A stretch of DNA of 64,000 nt from assembly GCF_004217545.1 (NCBI RefSeq), contig NZ_SHKY01000001.1, positions 1,116,001 through 1,180,000 on the forward strand. Direction: 5' to 3'. The notes under the pieces were generated by a model. That model searched no databases. It was not told the origin of the DNA and was given only the letters and a program-made list of their open reading frames with translations. A program made the position numbers and the translations under genes. Positions 25,600-34,234 of the stretch are shown here, in pieces. The stretch comes from Krasilnikovia cinnamomea (GTDB lineage Bacteria; Actinomycetota; Actinomycetes; Mycobacteriales; Micromonosporaceae). Numbering within the stretch: the stretch's first letter is position 1; every line of letters begins with the position of its first letter.

Positions 25600-27336
25600 G
25601 TGCTGATCAAACTCATGCGGGCGCAACTGCGCCCGTACCGCCGAGAAATCGCGCTCATCGTCGCGTTCCAGTTCCTGCAGACGCTGGCGACGCTCTACCT
25701 GCCCACCCTCAACGCCGACATCATCGACAAGGGCGTGGTCACCGGCGACACCGGCTACGTGATCCGGACCGGCGCCACGATGCTCGGCATCACGCTCATC
25801 CAGATCGCCGCGCAGATCGTCGCGGTCTACTACGGCGCGCGCACCGCCATGGCGGTGGGCCGCGACGTCCGGGCCGCGATCTTCGCCCGGGTGCAGGACT
25901 TCTCGGCCCGCGAGGTCGGCCAGTTCGGCGCGCCGTCGCTGATCACCCGGACCACCAACGACGTCCAGCAGGTACAGATGCTGGTGCTGATGACCTTCAC
26001 CCTGCTGGTCTCGGCGCCCATCATGTGCGTCGGCGGCATCGTGCTGGCGCTGCGCCAGGACGTACCGTTGTCCGCCCTGCTCCTGGTCATCGTGCCCATC
26101 CTGATCATCCTGATCGGACTGATCATCGCCCGGATGCGGCCGCTGTTCCGGTCCATGCAGGAGCGCATCGACCGGGTCAACCGGGTCATGCGCGAACAGA
26201 TCGCGGGCATCCGGGTCATCCGGGCCTTCGTCCGCGACGAGCACGAACAGGACCGGTACGGCGAGGCCAGCCAGGACCTGATGGACGTGTCGCTGCGCGC
26301 CGGGCGGCTGATGGCCCTGATGTTCCCGACCGTGATGCTCGTGGTGAACGTCTCCAGCGGGGCCGTGCTCTGGTTCGGTGCGCACCGCATCGACTCCGGT
26401 GGGATGCAGATCGGCGCGCTCACCGCGTTCCTCAGCTACCTCATGCAGATCCTCATGGCGATCATGATGGCCACGTTCATGTTCATCATGATCCCGCGCG
26501 CCGAGGTGTGCGCCGACCGGATCGTGGAGGTGCTGGGCACCGAGTCCAGCGTCCGCCCGCCCACCGACCCGGTACGGGAGCTGCGCAGCCACGGCCACCT
26601 GGAACTGCGCGACGTCGACTTCCGGTACCCGGGGGCCGAGGCCTCCGTACTGTGCGGGGTGGGACTGGTGGCCCGCCCGGGTGAGGTCACCGCGATCATC
26701 GGCAGTACGGGCAGCGGCAAGACCACCCTGCTCAACCTCGCGCCCCGGCTGTTCGACGTCACCGGTGGGCAGGTGCTGGTCGGCGGCGTCGACGTGCGGG
26801 AACTGGACGGCACGCTGCTGTCGCGCACGGTCGGCCTGGTGCCGCAGAAGCCGTACCTGTTCACCGGGACGGTCGCCTCGAACCTGCGCTACGGCAACCC
26901 CGACGCCACCGACGAGGAGCTGTGGCAGGCGCTGGAGGTGGCGCAGGCCCGCGAGTTCGTGGAGCGGATGGACGGCGGGCTCTCCGCGCGCATCGCCCAG
27001 GGCGGCACGAACGTCTCCGGCGGACAGCGGCAGCGCCTGGCCATCGCCCGGGTGCTCGTGCAGCGGCCCGAGATCTACCTCTTCGACGACTCGTTCTCGG
27101 CGCTCGACTACGCCACGGACGCGGCGCTGCGGGCCGCGCTCGCGCACCGCACCGCCGACGCCACCGTGGTCATCGTGGCGCAGCGGGTCAGCACGATCCG
27201 CGACGCCGACCGGATCGTCGTGCTGGACGACGGCGTCGTGGTCGGCGCCGGCACCCACGGCGAACTGATGGACACCAACCCGACGTACCGGGAGATCGTG
27301 CTCTCCCAGCTCACGGAGCAGGAGGCAGCCGCATGA
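25600..27336 (+). CDS. ABC exporter half-transporter, subunit A (degenerate Walker B)
   Basis: A 578-residue fused membrane/ATPase protein with six N-terminal membrane segments. The ATPase domain has Walker A GSTGSGKTT near residue 368, signature NVSGGQRQR and Walker B IYLFDDS near 492. The residue after the Walker B Asp is Asp, not the catalytic Glu. In heterodimeric exporters such as TM287/288 this marks the non-hydrolysing site, and the partner encoded next has a canonical Glu. The GTG start lies 1 bp after the TetR stop, with GAAGG upstream. Its last codons overlap the tiny bridging frame at 27333. It likely exports a hydrophobic drug or lipid. Confidence 0.88.
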   Translation: MLIKLMRAQLRPYRREIALIVAFQFLQTLATLYLPTLNADIIDKGVVTGDTGYVIRTGATMLGITLIQIAAQIVAVYYGARTAMAVGRDVRAAIFARVQDFSAREVGQFGAPSLITRTTNDVQQVQMLVLMTFTLLVSAPIMCVGGIVLALRQDVPLSALLLVIVPILIILIGLIIARMRPLFRSMQERIDRVNRVMREQIAGIRVIRAFVRDEHEQDRYGEASQDLMDVSLRAGRLMALMFPTVMLVVNVSSGAVLWFGAHRIDSGGMQIGALTAFLSYLMQILMAIMMATFMFIMIPRAEVCADRIVEVLGTESSVRPPTDPVRELRSHGHLELRDVDFRYPGAEASVLCGVGLVARPGEVTAIIGSTGSGKTTLLNLAPRLFDVTGGQVLVGGVDVRELDGTLLSRTVGLVPQKPYLFTGTVASNLRYGNPDATDEELWQALEVAQAREFVERMDGGLSARIAQGGTNVSGGQRQRLAIARVLVQRPEIYLFDDSFSALDYATDAALRAALAHRTADATVVIVAQRVSTIRDADRIVVLDDGVVVGAGTHGELMDTNPTYREIVLSQLTEQEAAA

Positions 27337-27431
27337 CCGAGTGCACCGAGCGCAGCGAGGGCCGCGAGGGCATGTCTGGAAGGCACAGCATGACCGAGTG
27401 CAGCGAGGGCATGTCCGGAGGCGGGGAATGA
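27333..27431 (+). CDS. 32-codon bridging ORF between the two ABC genes
   Basis: ATG 27333 overlaps the TGA of subunit A (ATGA). The frame runs 32 codons and its own TGA (27429-27431) overlaps the ATG of subunit B (27428). It encodes an internally duplicated peptide: MTECTERSEG and MTECSEGMSG. GAGGGCATGTC occurs twice in the DNA. It may be translated only to carry ribosomes across the gap, or be a small repeat that inserted between coupled genes. No function can be named. Confidence 0.4.
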   Translation: MTECTERSEGREGMSGRHSMTECSEGMSGGGE

Positions 27432-29401
27432 CGGCGCCGGCCCGGCGGCCCCCGGCGGGTCCGCCCATGGGCGGACCCGCCGCGCGGATGATGGCCGGGG
27501 GGATGCCGCCGGAGAAGCTGGAGGACTTCCGGGGCTCCACGAAACGGCTGCTCGGGCTGATGCGGCCGCACCGGTGGCTGGTCGCGATGGTGCTGGGGCT
27601 CGGCGGCGGCAGCGTCTTCCTGTCCGTACTCGGGCCGCTACTGCTCGGGCACGGCACCGACCTGATCTTCTCCGGCGTGGTCGGCAAGATGCTGGGCGAG
27701 ACGATGCCCGGGGCGAGCAAGGCCGAGGCGGTGGCCGCGCTGCGGGCCCAGGGCCAGAACAACCGCGCGGACATGCTGGCGTCCATGGACGTCGTGCCCG
27801 GCCAGGGCATCGACTTCAACCAGCTGGCGCACCTGCTGGCCTGGGTGTTCGTGGTGTACGCCGGCGCCTGGATCTTCGGCGTGCTGCAGGGTCGGCTGAC
27901 CGCCCGGGTCGTGCAGGCCACCGTGTTCCAGTTGCGGGCGGAGGTGGAGGCCAAGCTGTCGCGGCTGCCGCTGTCCTACTTCGACAAGCAGCCGCGCGGC
28001 GAGGTGCTCAGCCGGGCCACCAACGACACCGACAACATCGCCCAGACCCTGCAGCAGACGTTCGCCCAGCTCGTCACCGCGCTCCTGATGATCATCGGGG
28101 TGCTGGGCATGATGTTCTGGATCTCGCCGCTGCTGGCGCTCATCGCGGTGCTGACCGTACCGGTGTCCGTGCTGATCACGACCGTGATCGGCAAACGGGC
28201 CCAGCCGCAGTTCGTGACGCAGTGGGGCACCACCGGCCGCCTGAACGGCCACATCGAGGAGATGTTCACCGGGCACTCGCTGGTGCGGGTCTTCGGCCGC
28301 CAGGCCCAGGCCGCCGCCACCTTCCGGCAGCACAACGAGAAACTGTACGCGTCAAGCTTCCGCGCCCAGTTCATCTCCGGGCTGATCCAGCCCGCGATGA
28401 TGTTCATCGGCAACCTGAACTACGTGCTGGTCGCCGTGGTGGGCGGCCTGCGGGTGGCCTCGGGCAGCCTGTCGCTGGGCGACGTGCAGGCGTTCATCCA
28501 GTACTCGCGGCAGTTCAGCCAGCCGCTGACCCAGGTGGCCAGCATGGCGAACCTCGTGCAGTCCGGGGTGGCCTCGGCCGAACGGGTGTTCGCGCTGCTC
28601 GACGCGGACGAGCAGAGCCCCGACCCGGAGGGCCCGGTGCTGCCCGGCCCGGTACGCGGCCGGATCGCGTTCGAGGACGTGTCGTTCCGCTACCTGCCCG
28701 ACAAGCCGCTGATCGACCACCTGTCGCTGACCGTCGAACCCGGACAGACCGTGGCGATCGTCGGCCCGACCGGCGCGGGCAAGACCACCCTGGTCAACCT
28801 GCTCATGCGCTTCTACGAGGTGACCGGCGGGCGGATCACCCTGGACGGGGTGGACATCGCCACCATGCCCCGCCCGGAGCTGCGCGAACACATGGGCATG
28901 GTGCTGCAGGACGCCTGGCTGTTCGGCGGCACGATCGCGGAGAACATCGCGTACGCCGCCGACGACCCGACCCCGGAGAAGATCGCCGCGGCGGCCGAGG
29001 CGGCGCACGTGGACGGGTTCGTGCGCATGCTCCCGGACGGCTACGACACCGTCATCGACGAGGACGGCTCGAACGTCAGCGCCGGGCAGAAGCAGCTCAT
29101 CACGATCGCCCGGGCGTTCCTGGCCGAGCCGAGCATCCTCATCCTCGACGAGGCGACCAGCTCGGTCGACACCCGGACCGAGGTGCTGATCCAGCGGGCG
29201 ATGAACTCGCTGCGCGCGGGCCGGACCAGCTTCGTCATCGCGCACCGGCTCTCCACGATCCGCGACGCGGACGTCATCCTGGTCATGGAGTCCGGGGCGA
29301 TCGTGGAGCACGGCACCCACGACGAGCTGATCACCACGGGCGGCGCGTACGCCCGGCTGTACTCGGCCCAGTTCGCCGAGGCCGCGGTCGAGGTGGACTG
29401 A
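27428..29401 (+). CDS. ABC exporter half-transporter, subunit B (degenerate signature)
   Basis: A 657-residue protein with a proline/methionine-rich N-terminal tail (APARRPPAGPPMGGPAARMM), six membrane segments and an extended loop between segments 1 and 2. The ATPase has Walker A GPTGAGKTT near residue 445, canonical Walker B ILILDEATS near 570, and a signature NVSAGQKQL in place of SGGQ. The altered signature would face the altered Walker B of subunit A, leaving one working ATP site. It starts at ATG 27428, overlapping the bridging frame by 4 bp. A 12-bp-stem terminator follows the gene. Confidence 0.88.
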   Translation: MTAPARRPPAGPPMGGPAARMMAGGMPPEKLEDFRGSTKRLLGLMRPHRWLVAMVLGLGGGSVFLSVLGPLLLGHGTDLIFSGVVGKMLGETMPGASKAEAVAALRAQGQNNRADMLASMDVVPGQGIDFNQLAHLLAWVFVVYAGAWIFGVLQGRLTARVVQATVFQLRAEVEAKLSRLPLSYFDKQPRGEVLSRATNDTDNIAQTLQQTFAQLVTALLMIIGVLGMMFWISPLLALIAVLTVPVSVLITTVIGKRAQPQFVTQWGTTGRLNGHIEEMFTGHSLVRVFGRQAQAAATFRQHNEKLYASSFRAQFISGLIQPAMMFIGNLNYVLVAVVGGLRVASGSLSLGDVQAFIQYSRQFSQPLTQVASMANLVQSGVASAERVFALLDADEQSPDPEGPVLPGPVRGRIAFEDVSFRYLPDKPLIDHLSLTVEPGQTVAIVGPTGAGKTTLVNLLMRFYEVTGGRITLDGVDIATMPRPELREHMGMVLQDAWLFGGTIAENIAYAADDPTPEKIAAAAEAAHVDGFVRMLPDGYDTVIDEDGSNVSAGQKQLITIARAFLAEPSILILDEATSSVDTRTEVLIQRAMNSLRAGRTSFVIAHRLSTIRDADVILVMESGAIVEHGTHDELITTGGAYARLYSAQFAEAAVEVD

Positions 29402-29417
29402 GGCGCGGGCCGGCAGC

Positions 29418-29446
29418 GGCGGGGCGGCCCATCCGGCCGCCCCGCC
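29418..29446 (+). terminator. terminator of the TetR-ABC operon
   Basis: A perfect 12-bp stem, GGCGGGGCGGCC / GGCCGCCCCGCC, with loop CATCC, 16 bp after the stop of subunit B. Confidence 0.85.
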
Positions 29447-29516
29447 ACCGTCTCGCTATCCTCGCCCCCGACCGGCGACGCCGGACGACCCGCCGCCCCG
29501 GAGGTACCCACCGCCC

Positions 29517-30356
29517 ATGCCACGCCCGGCCCGCCCGCCCGTCCGGTACCGGCGAGCGCTCGCGGCGCTCGTGCTCGGCGCGGCCGTGCTGGCGATCCCC
29601 GGCGACGCCCCGGGTGCCCCGGGGACACCCGCGCCGGCCGGCGGCGGCTGGCGCCTCGCCTGGTCCGACGAGTTCGACGGCACCGGCCTCGACCGGAGCC
29701 GGTGGAACCTGCGCCGCCGCGAAGGCCGCGACGTCGACTCGGGATGCAGTGTGGACAGCCCACGGAACGCCTTCGTCACCGGCGGCACCCTCACCCTGCG
29801 CGCACTGCGCGAGGACGTGCCGTGCGGCCGGGCCACGCGCCGGTACACGCAGGCGTACCTGGACACCATCGGCAAGGCGTCGTGGACGTACGGCCGGTTC
29901 GAGATCCGCGCCAGGTCACCGGGCGGACCGCGCACCTCGGCCGGAATCTGGCCCGCGTTCTGGCTGCGCCCGGACGACGCCGGGCACGGCGAGATCGACG
30001 TGACGGAACTGCCCGGCGGCGCCGCCTGGTACGACCGATTTACCGTGGCCATCTTCCACGACTACTCGCCGGTGAAGCAGGACACCAGGATCGCACTCCC
30101 CGGCGGTGGTCACCCCGGCGACGGCTTCCACACGTACGCGACGGAGTGGGACCCCACCGCGCTGCGCTGGTACGTGGACGGCACCCTGGTGTGGAGCCGG
30201 GATCGCGGCACGACGGGGTGGTTCGACGAGGTGTTCCACAAGCCGTACAACATCCGGCTCAACCTGCAGGTCGGCGGGTGGCTCGGGGAGCCGGACGCGC
30301 GGACCGCCTTCCCCGCCGACTTCGTCGTCGACTACGTGCGGGTGTACCAGCGCTGA
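29517..30356 (+). CDS. secreted GH16 glycoside hydrolase (laminarinase type)
   Basis: A 279-residue secreted enzyme with a Sec signal peptide at residues 1-~35. The catalytic motif GEIDVTE near residue 157 has the E-x-D-x-x-E spacing of GH16 laminarinases and related beta-1,3-glucanases. It is preceded by a substrate strand (SAGIWPAFWLRP) and followed by FHTYATEWDPTALRWYVDG, all typical. GGAGG lies about 13 nt before the ATG, a longer spacing than usual, but no better start is seen. TATCCT at 29458-29463 could be a -10 element. It stands alone between the ABC terminator and the exopolysaccharide locus. Confidence 0.88.
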   Translation: MPRPARPPVRYRRALAALVLGAAVLAIPGDAPGAPGTPAPAGGGWRLAWSDEFDGTGLDRSRWNLRRREGRDVDSGCSVDSPRNAFVTGGTLTLRALREDVPCGRATRRYTQAYLDTIGKASWTYGRFEIRARSPGGPRTSAGIWPAFWLRPDDAGHGEIDVTELPGGAAWYDRFTVAIFHDYSPVKQDTRIALPGGGHPGDGFHTYATEWDPTALRWYVDGTLVWSRDRGTTGWFDEVFHKPYNIRLNLQVGGWLGEPDARTAFPADFVVDYVRVYQR

Positions 30357-30381
30357 GCCGACCGCCGTACCGGCGGGCCGC

Positions 30382-30387
30382 TATTGT
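30382..30387 (+). promoter_or_regulatory. -10 element of a probable leaderless transcript
   Basis: TATTGT lies 6 nt before GTG 30394 and there is no ribosome site between. Confidence 0.5.
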
Positions 30388-30393
30388 GTGCGC

Positions 30394-31809
30394 GTGCGGC
30401 AGCATTCCATCCGCGTCGATGTCCCGGGGCAGCGCGCGCCGTCGGACCCGCTCGCCGGCCCCGCCGCGAGCCCCGGGGATCCGCGCGGGCGTGGCGACGG
30501 GCTGGGCTGGGTGACCCGGGCGGTGTTCGGCGACTCCCGGCTGCGGCTCAGCCTCGGCGCCGACGCGGGCGCCACGCTCGCGTACGCCGTGGTCCCGTCG
30601 CTGGAGCGGGCCCGGTTCCTGCTGCCCCTGGCCGGGCGGCGGGTGACCGCCGGGTCCGTGCTGGCGTACAACGCGCTGCGGCCACCCCGGGTCCGCGCCG
30701 GACGGGCCGCCGTGGGATTGCTGGCCTGGGCCGGGGCGCTGCGGCTGACCGGGGCGCCGGTGCTGTCCGTGCACGTGCCTGCCGGGGTCGAGCCGGGCGA
30801 GGTGCTGCTCTGCGCCCATCTGGCCGGCCTGCTCGGCGTGCCCGGGCTGCACGCCGCCATCGGCATCCGGCCACCCGACCCCCACCACAAGCCGACCCTG
30901 CAACTGTTCGACGACGCGGGACGGCCGCGCGGGTACGCGAAGATCGGCTGGAACGACGGCACCCGGGCGATGGTCCGCGCGGAGGCGGCCTGCCTGGCCG
31001 ACCTGCCCCGGCCCGGCGGCGCGCTGCCCGTGGTGCCGGGGCTGGTCCTGCACACCCGTTGGCAGGACCGGGAGGTCGCGGTCGTGGCGCCGATGCCCCG
31101 GCGCGTCCGCCGCCTGCGCGGCCCCGACCGGCCCCGGCTGGCCGCGATGCTCGCGGTCGCCCGCCGGGGCGGCCCGGCCACGGCACCTCGGCCGCTGCGC
31201 GACGCACCGCTGCTGGACGACTGGCGCCGCCGGGCGGCAGGTGCCCCGGCGGTCGCGCCATCCGGGGCGCACCCGGCCGCGATGTCCATCGGCGAGGCCA
31301 TCGACGCGATCGGGGCCCGCGACGGGGATCTCGCATGCGAATTCGGGGACTGGCACGGTGACTGGGTGCCCTGGAACATGGCCCGGCACCGGGGCCGCCT
31401 GTACCTGTGGGACTGGGAGAACCGGGGATCCGGCGTACCGGTCGGCTTCGACCTCGCCCATCAGGCGTTCCAGACGGCGCTGTCACTGCACGGGCGGCCC
31501 GCCGCGGACTGCGCGGCCGCCGCCGACGCGGCACTGCGCCGGTACGGGCCGGGCCTGGGGCTCGACGCGGCCCGCCAGCGGCTGGTGGCCGACGCGTACC
31601 TGGTGGAGCTGTGGCTGCGCACCTACGAGCTGTCGGCCGGCGGAGCCGGGTGGAATCCGCGGTTGCATCCCGCCCTGCTGCACCTGCTGACGGAGCGGCT
31701 CGGTCCCGGCCCGGCGAGCCGGGCCGCCAGGAGCGACGTTCCGCCCGATCAGGACCAGTCGAAGGACATCCCCAGCCGCGCGGACAGCGCCGCGTTGTAC
31801 GGCCGGTAG
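30394..31809 (+). CDS. aminoglycoside-phosphotransferase-like protein
   Basis: A 471-residue protein with kinase-fold hallmarks in the C-terminal half: HGDWVPWN (the H-x-D-x4-N catalytic loop, near residue 319) and LYLWDWEN (metal-binding Asp), followed by FDLAHQAFQ. The N-terminal part has YAKIGWND, which may hold the ATP-contacting lysine. Such proteins phosphorylate small molecules or sugars. The substrate is unknown. GTG 30394 is chosen because a TATTGT -10 element ends 6 nt before it. The last 61 bp are antisense to the end of the sulfotransferase gene. Its position next to the exopolysaccharide operon suggests a sugar or glycan role. Confidence 0.7.
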   Translation: MRQHSIRVDVPGQRAPSDPLAGPAASPGDPRGRGDGLGWVTRAVFGDSRLRLSLGADAGATLAYAVVPSLERARFLLPLAGRRVTAGSVLAYNALRPPRVRAGRAAVGLLAWAGALRLTGAPVLSVHVPAGVEPGEVLLCAHLAGLLGVPGLHAAIGIRPPDPHHKPTLQLFDDAGRPRGYAKIGWNDGTRAMVRAEAACLADLPRPGGALPVVPGLVLHTRWQDREVAVVAPMPRRVRRLRGPDRPRLAAMLAVARRGGPATAPRPLRDAPLLDDWRRRAAGAPAVAPSGAHPAAMSIGEAIDAIGARDGDLACEFGDWHGDWVPWNMARHRGRLYLWDWENRGSGVPVGFDLAHQAFQTALSLHGRPAADCAAAADAALRRYGPGLGLDAARQRLVADAYLVELWLRTYELSAGGAGWNPRLHPALLHLLTERLGPGPASRAARSDVPPDQDQSKDIPSRADSAALYGR

Positions 31810-32636
31810 TACGCGGTCAGCTCCGCCCGCACCTGTTCGTCCATGCCCCGGCCCGGCCGGTCGTTGAACACGTCGTACGACGGCAGCTCGTGGCGCGGCA
31901 ACTGGAGGAAGTCGAGCACCCCCGCGTACGTGGCGGCGGGTTCGCGGTACAGCGTCTCGCTCGGCACGAACAGCAACCGGCGGCGGTCGAACCGGCGCAG
32001 CCACGGCTCCAGGTGCTCCAGGTACCGGCCCCGCGCCCGGTACGAATACCAGTCGTACGCCGTACTGTGCGAGCCCGGTTCGGCGATCAGCCGCTCCCGC
32101 TCCCCCGCCGTGCGTTCCGGCTCGGCCGCCAGCGCCGCCGCGAAGTCCAGCGGCTCCACGCCCTCCGTGCGCCGTTCCTTCCAGTGCGAGAACGCCCGCT
32201 GCACCGGGTCGCGCAGCAGCACGATGATCCGGGCCCCGGGCATCAGCGTGGCGACGCGGTCCGCCGCCAGCGGATGGAACATGTACAGCGGCGCCGCCTC
32301 CCCGACCCGGGACGGGGCGCCGTGCCGGCGCTCCAGGGCGGCCCGCTGCCGCTGCGTCGGGAAGTGCGAGCGGTACCACGCCTCCCCCCGCGACCAGTTC
32401 TCCTCGAAGAAGTGCGAGGTCTTGGTGTTCCACGCGGGGAACAGGCGCGGCACGAGCGGATGGCGCAGCAGGTAGCGCCACAGTGAGGTGGTGCCGCCCC
32501 GCTTGGTGCCGATGATCAGGAAGTCGGGCAGCGGGCGGCGGTCGCTGGTCCGCTGCCCGTAGCGGGCCAGCAGGTCGCGCACCCCCTCCCGGGCCTGCCG
32601 CGGTGCGGCCTGCTTGATGCGGTCCTTGACGGTCAC
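31749..32636 (-). CDS. sulfotransferase (PAPS-dependent)
   Basis: A 295-residue protein. GTKRGGTTSLWR (residues 43-54) is the phosphosulfate-binding loop, and ARIIVLLRDPVQRAFSHW (134-151; Arg141, Ser149) is the 3'-phosphate site, as in PAPS-dependent sulfotransferases. It should sulfate a sugar of the polymer built by this operon. GTG 32636 has GGAGG upstream and overlaps the stop of the flippase gene by 4 bp. It is the last gene of the operon and runs 61 bp into the convergent phosphotransferase-like gene. No PAPS-synthesis genes are in the window. Confidence 0.88.
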   Translation of the reverse strand: MTVKDRIKQAAPRQAREGVRDLLARYGQRTSDRRPLPDFLIIGTKRGGTTSLWRYLLRHPLVPRLFPAWNTKTSHFFEENWSRGEAWYRSHFPTQRQRAALERRHGAPSRVGEAAPLYMFHPLAADRVATLMPGARIIVLLRDPVQRAFSHWKERRTEGVEPLDFAAALAAEPERTAGERERLIAEPGSHSTAYDWYSYRARGRYLEHLEPWLRRFDRRRLLFVPSETLYREPAATYAGVLDFLQLPRHELPSYDVFNDRPGRGMDEQVRAELTAYYRPYNAALSARLGMSFDWS

Positions 32637-34234
32637 GGAACAACCTCCGGTGTGTGCGGACGATCCGGGGGATGGAACGTCGATGCGGCGGGCGGGCGGC
32701 CCGCGACGCCGGGCTGATCCGGCCCGGCTCGGCCGGGCTGCGTCGCGCCGGGCTGATCCGGCGCGGTCCGGCCCGGGCGCAGCAGGACGAGCGCGGCGCG
32801 CAGGGCCGCGCGGACGCGGGCGCTGCGGAGAAGCGCGAGAGCGCCGATGGCGAGGAGGCCGAGCGTCAACGCCAGCCCACCCGGTCCACGGCCCCCGGCC
32901 GCGGCGCCCACGGCGGCCGCGGCGCCGGTTCCGGCGAGGGCGGCCAGGGCGGTACCCGCCACCGCACGTCCGGCCAGCGGCTCGCCCAGTACCCGCCGGA
33001 CCAGGACGGCCGCGATGACGTTCTCCGTGACGATGCCGAGCGACCAGGCCACGGCCGCGCCCAGCGCACCGTGCCGGGGGACGAGCACGAGGCAGCCGAT
33101 CAGGTACACGACCAGGCCGGTCGCGGCGGCGAGAAGGTGGCCGCGGCTGTTGCCGTTCATCAGCAGCACGGTCTGCACCGTGCCGACCCCCACGTTGACC
33201 AGCATCGCCACCGCCAGCACCGCCATCGGGGCGGCCCCGGCCGCGAACGGCGCGCCGAACAGCGCCAGGAACGCGGGCGCGAACACCGCCAGCAACAGGT
33301 ACGCGGGCCAGGACAGCAGCACCACGACCGTGGTGACCCGCCGGTGGACCGCGGCCGCCTCGGGCGTGCGTCCCGCACCGAGCAGCCGGGACAGCTGCGG
33401 GGCGATCGCCACCCGCAGGCCCTGCATCACCAGGAGCCCGGCCAGCGCGTAGCGGCACACCGCGCCGAACACGCCGGCTTCGGCGGGCCCGGCCAGCGCG
33501 GCGGTGAGCAGCACCCCAAACCACATGCCACCCGCGTCGATCACCGTGGACACCGCGCGGGGCAGCGCGAATCCCCAGAACCGGCGCCGGTCCGCCGCCG
33601 TGGGCCGCAGGCGGGCACCCCGGCCCAGCCCGAGCGGCCCGGCCACCAGCAGCACCGCCGCCACCCCGGCGGCGGCCATCGGTAGCAGCCACCCGGCGAA
33701 CGCGGCCGTCACCGAGCCACCGGCCGCGACCGCCGCGCCGATCAGCAGCGGACGCGCCACCGGCACCGCGACGAGCTGCACCCCGACGTACGCCGCGACC
33801 GGGCGGGTGGCCCGCAGCGCGGCCAGCAGCACGGTCGCTACGGCGAACACCGGCACCCCGGCGAACGCCAGCCGCACCAGCGTGGCGTCGCCCGAGCCGA
33901 GCAGTGCCGCGTCGACGGTGGGCGCGGCCACCCACCCGGCCGCCGCGACGACCGTGGCCAGCGCGAGGGTGGGCGCCACGGCCAGCGGCAGCAGCCGGGC
34001 CGCGTCTCCAGCCGGACCGGCGGCGCGGCGCGGCAGCGCCCACATCAGGGCGGTGTCCGCGCCGAGACAGCACAACGGACCGAGGATGCTGACCAGCCCG
34101 ATGACGGCGAACATCGCGCCCGCCCCCGGCGCGCCCAGCACCCGGACGATCACCGCGGTCAGCACGAAACCGCACACGCCGTTCACGGCCGCGCCGAGCA
34201 GACCCAGCGCGCCGCTGCGGGCGATCGCGGTCAT
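32633..34234 (-). CDS. Wzx/MviN-type polysaccharide flippase
   Basis: A 533-residue protein with 12-14 membrane segments and the MOP-superfamily start (LGLLGAAVNGVCGFVLTAVIVRVLG), ending in a proline-rich cytoplasmic tail. It should flip undecaprenyl-linked repeat units across the membrane. ATG 34234 overlaps the stop of the polymerase gene (ATGA). Its own stop overlaps the sulfotransferase GTG. The chain of 4-bp overlaps means these products are made in step. Confidence 0.85.
   Translation of the reverse strand: MTAIARSGALGLLGAAVNGVCGFVLTAVIVRVLGAPGAGAMFAVIGLVSILGPLCCLGADTALMWALPRRAAGPAGDAARLLPLAVAPTLALATVVAAAGWVAAPTVDAALLGSGDATLVRLAFAGVPVFAVATVLLAALRATRPVAAYVGVQLVAVPVARPLLIGAAVAAGGSVTAAFAGWLLPMAAAGVAAVLLVAGPLGLGRGARLRPTAADRRRFWGFALPRAVSTVIDAGGMWFGVLLTAALAGPAEAGVFGAVCRYALAGLLVMQGLRVAIAPQLSRLLGAGRTPEAAAVHRRVTTVVVLLSWPAYLLLAVFAPAFLALFGAPFAAGAAPMAVLAVAMLVNVGVGTVQTVLLMNGNSRGHLLAAATGLVVYLIGCLVLVPRHGALGAAVAWSLGIVTENVIAAVLVRRVLGEPLAGRAVAGTALAALAGTGAAAAVGAAAGGRGPGGLALTLGLLAIGALALLRSARVRAALRAALVLLRPGRTAPDQPGATQPGRAGPDQPGVAGRPPAASTFHPPDRPHTPEVVP

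Noticed and set aside
27574..30003. An 809-codon plus-strand frame over subunit B and the GH16 start
   Set aside because: It is a frame shadow made of Arg/Gly/Ala-rich sequence without domains.
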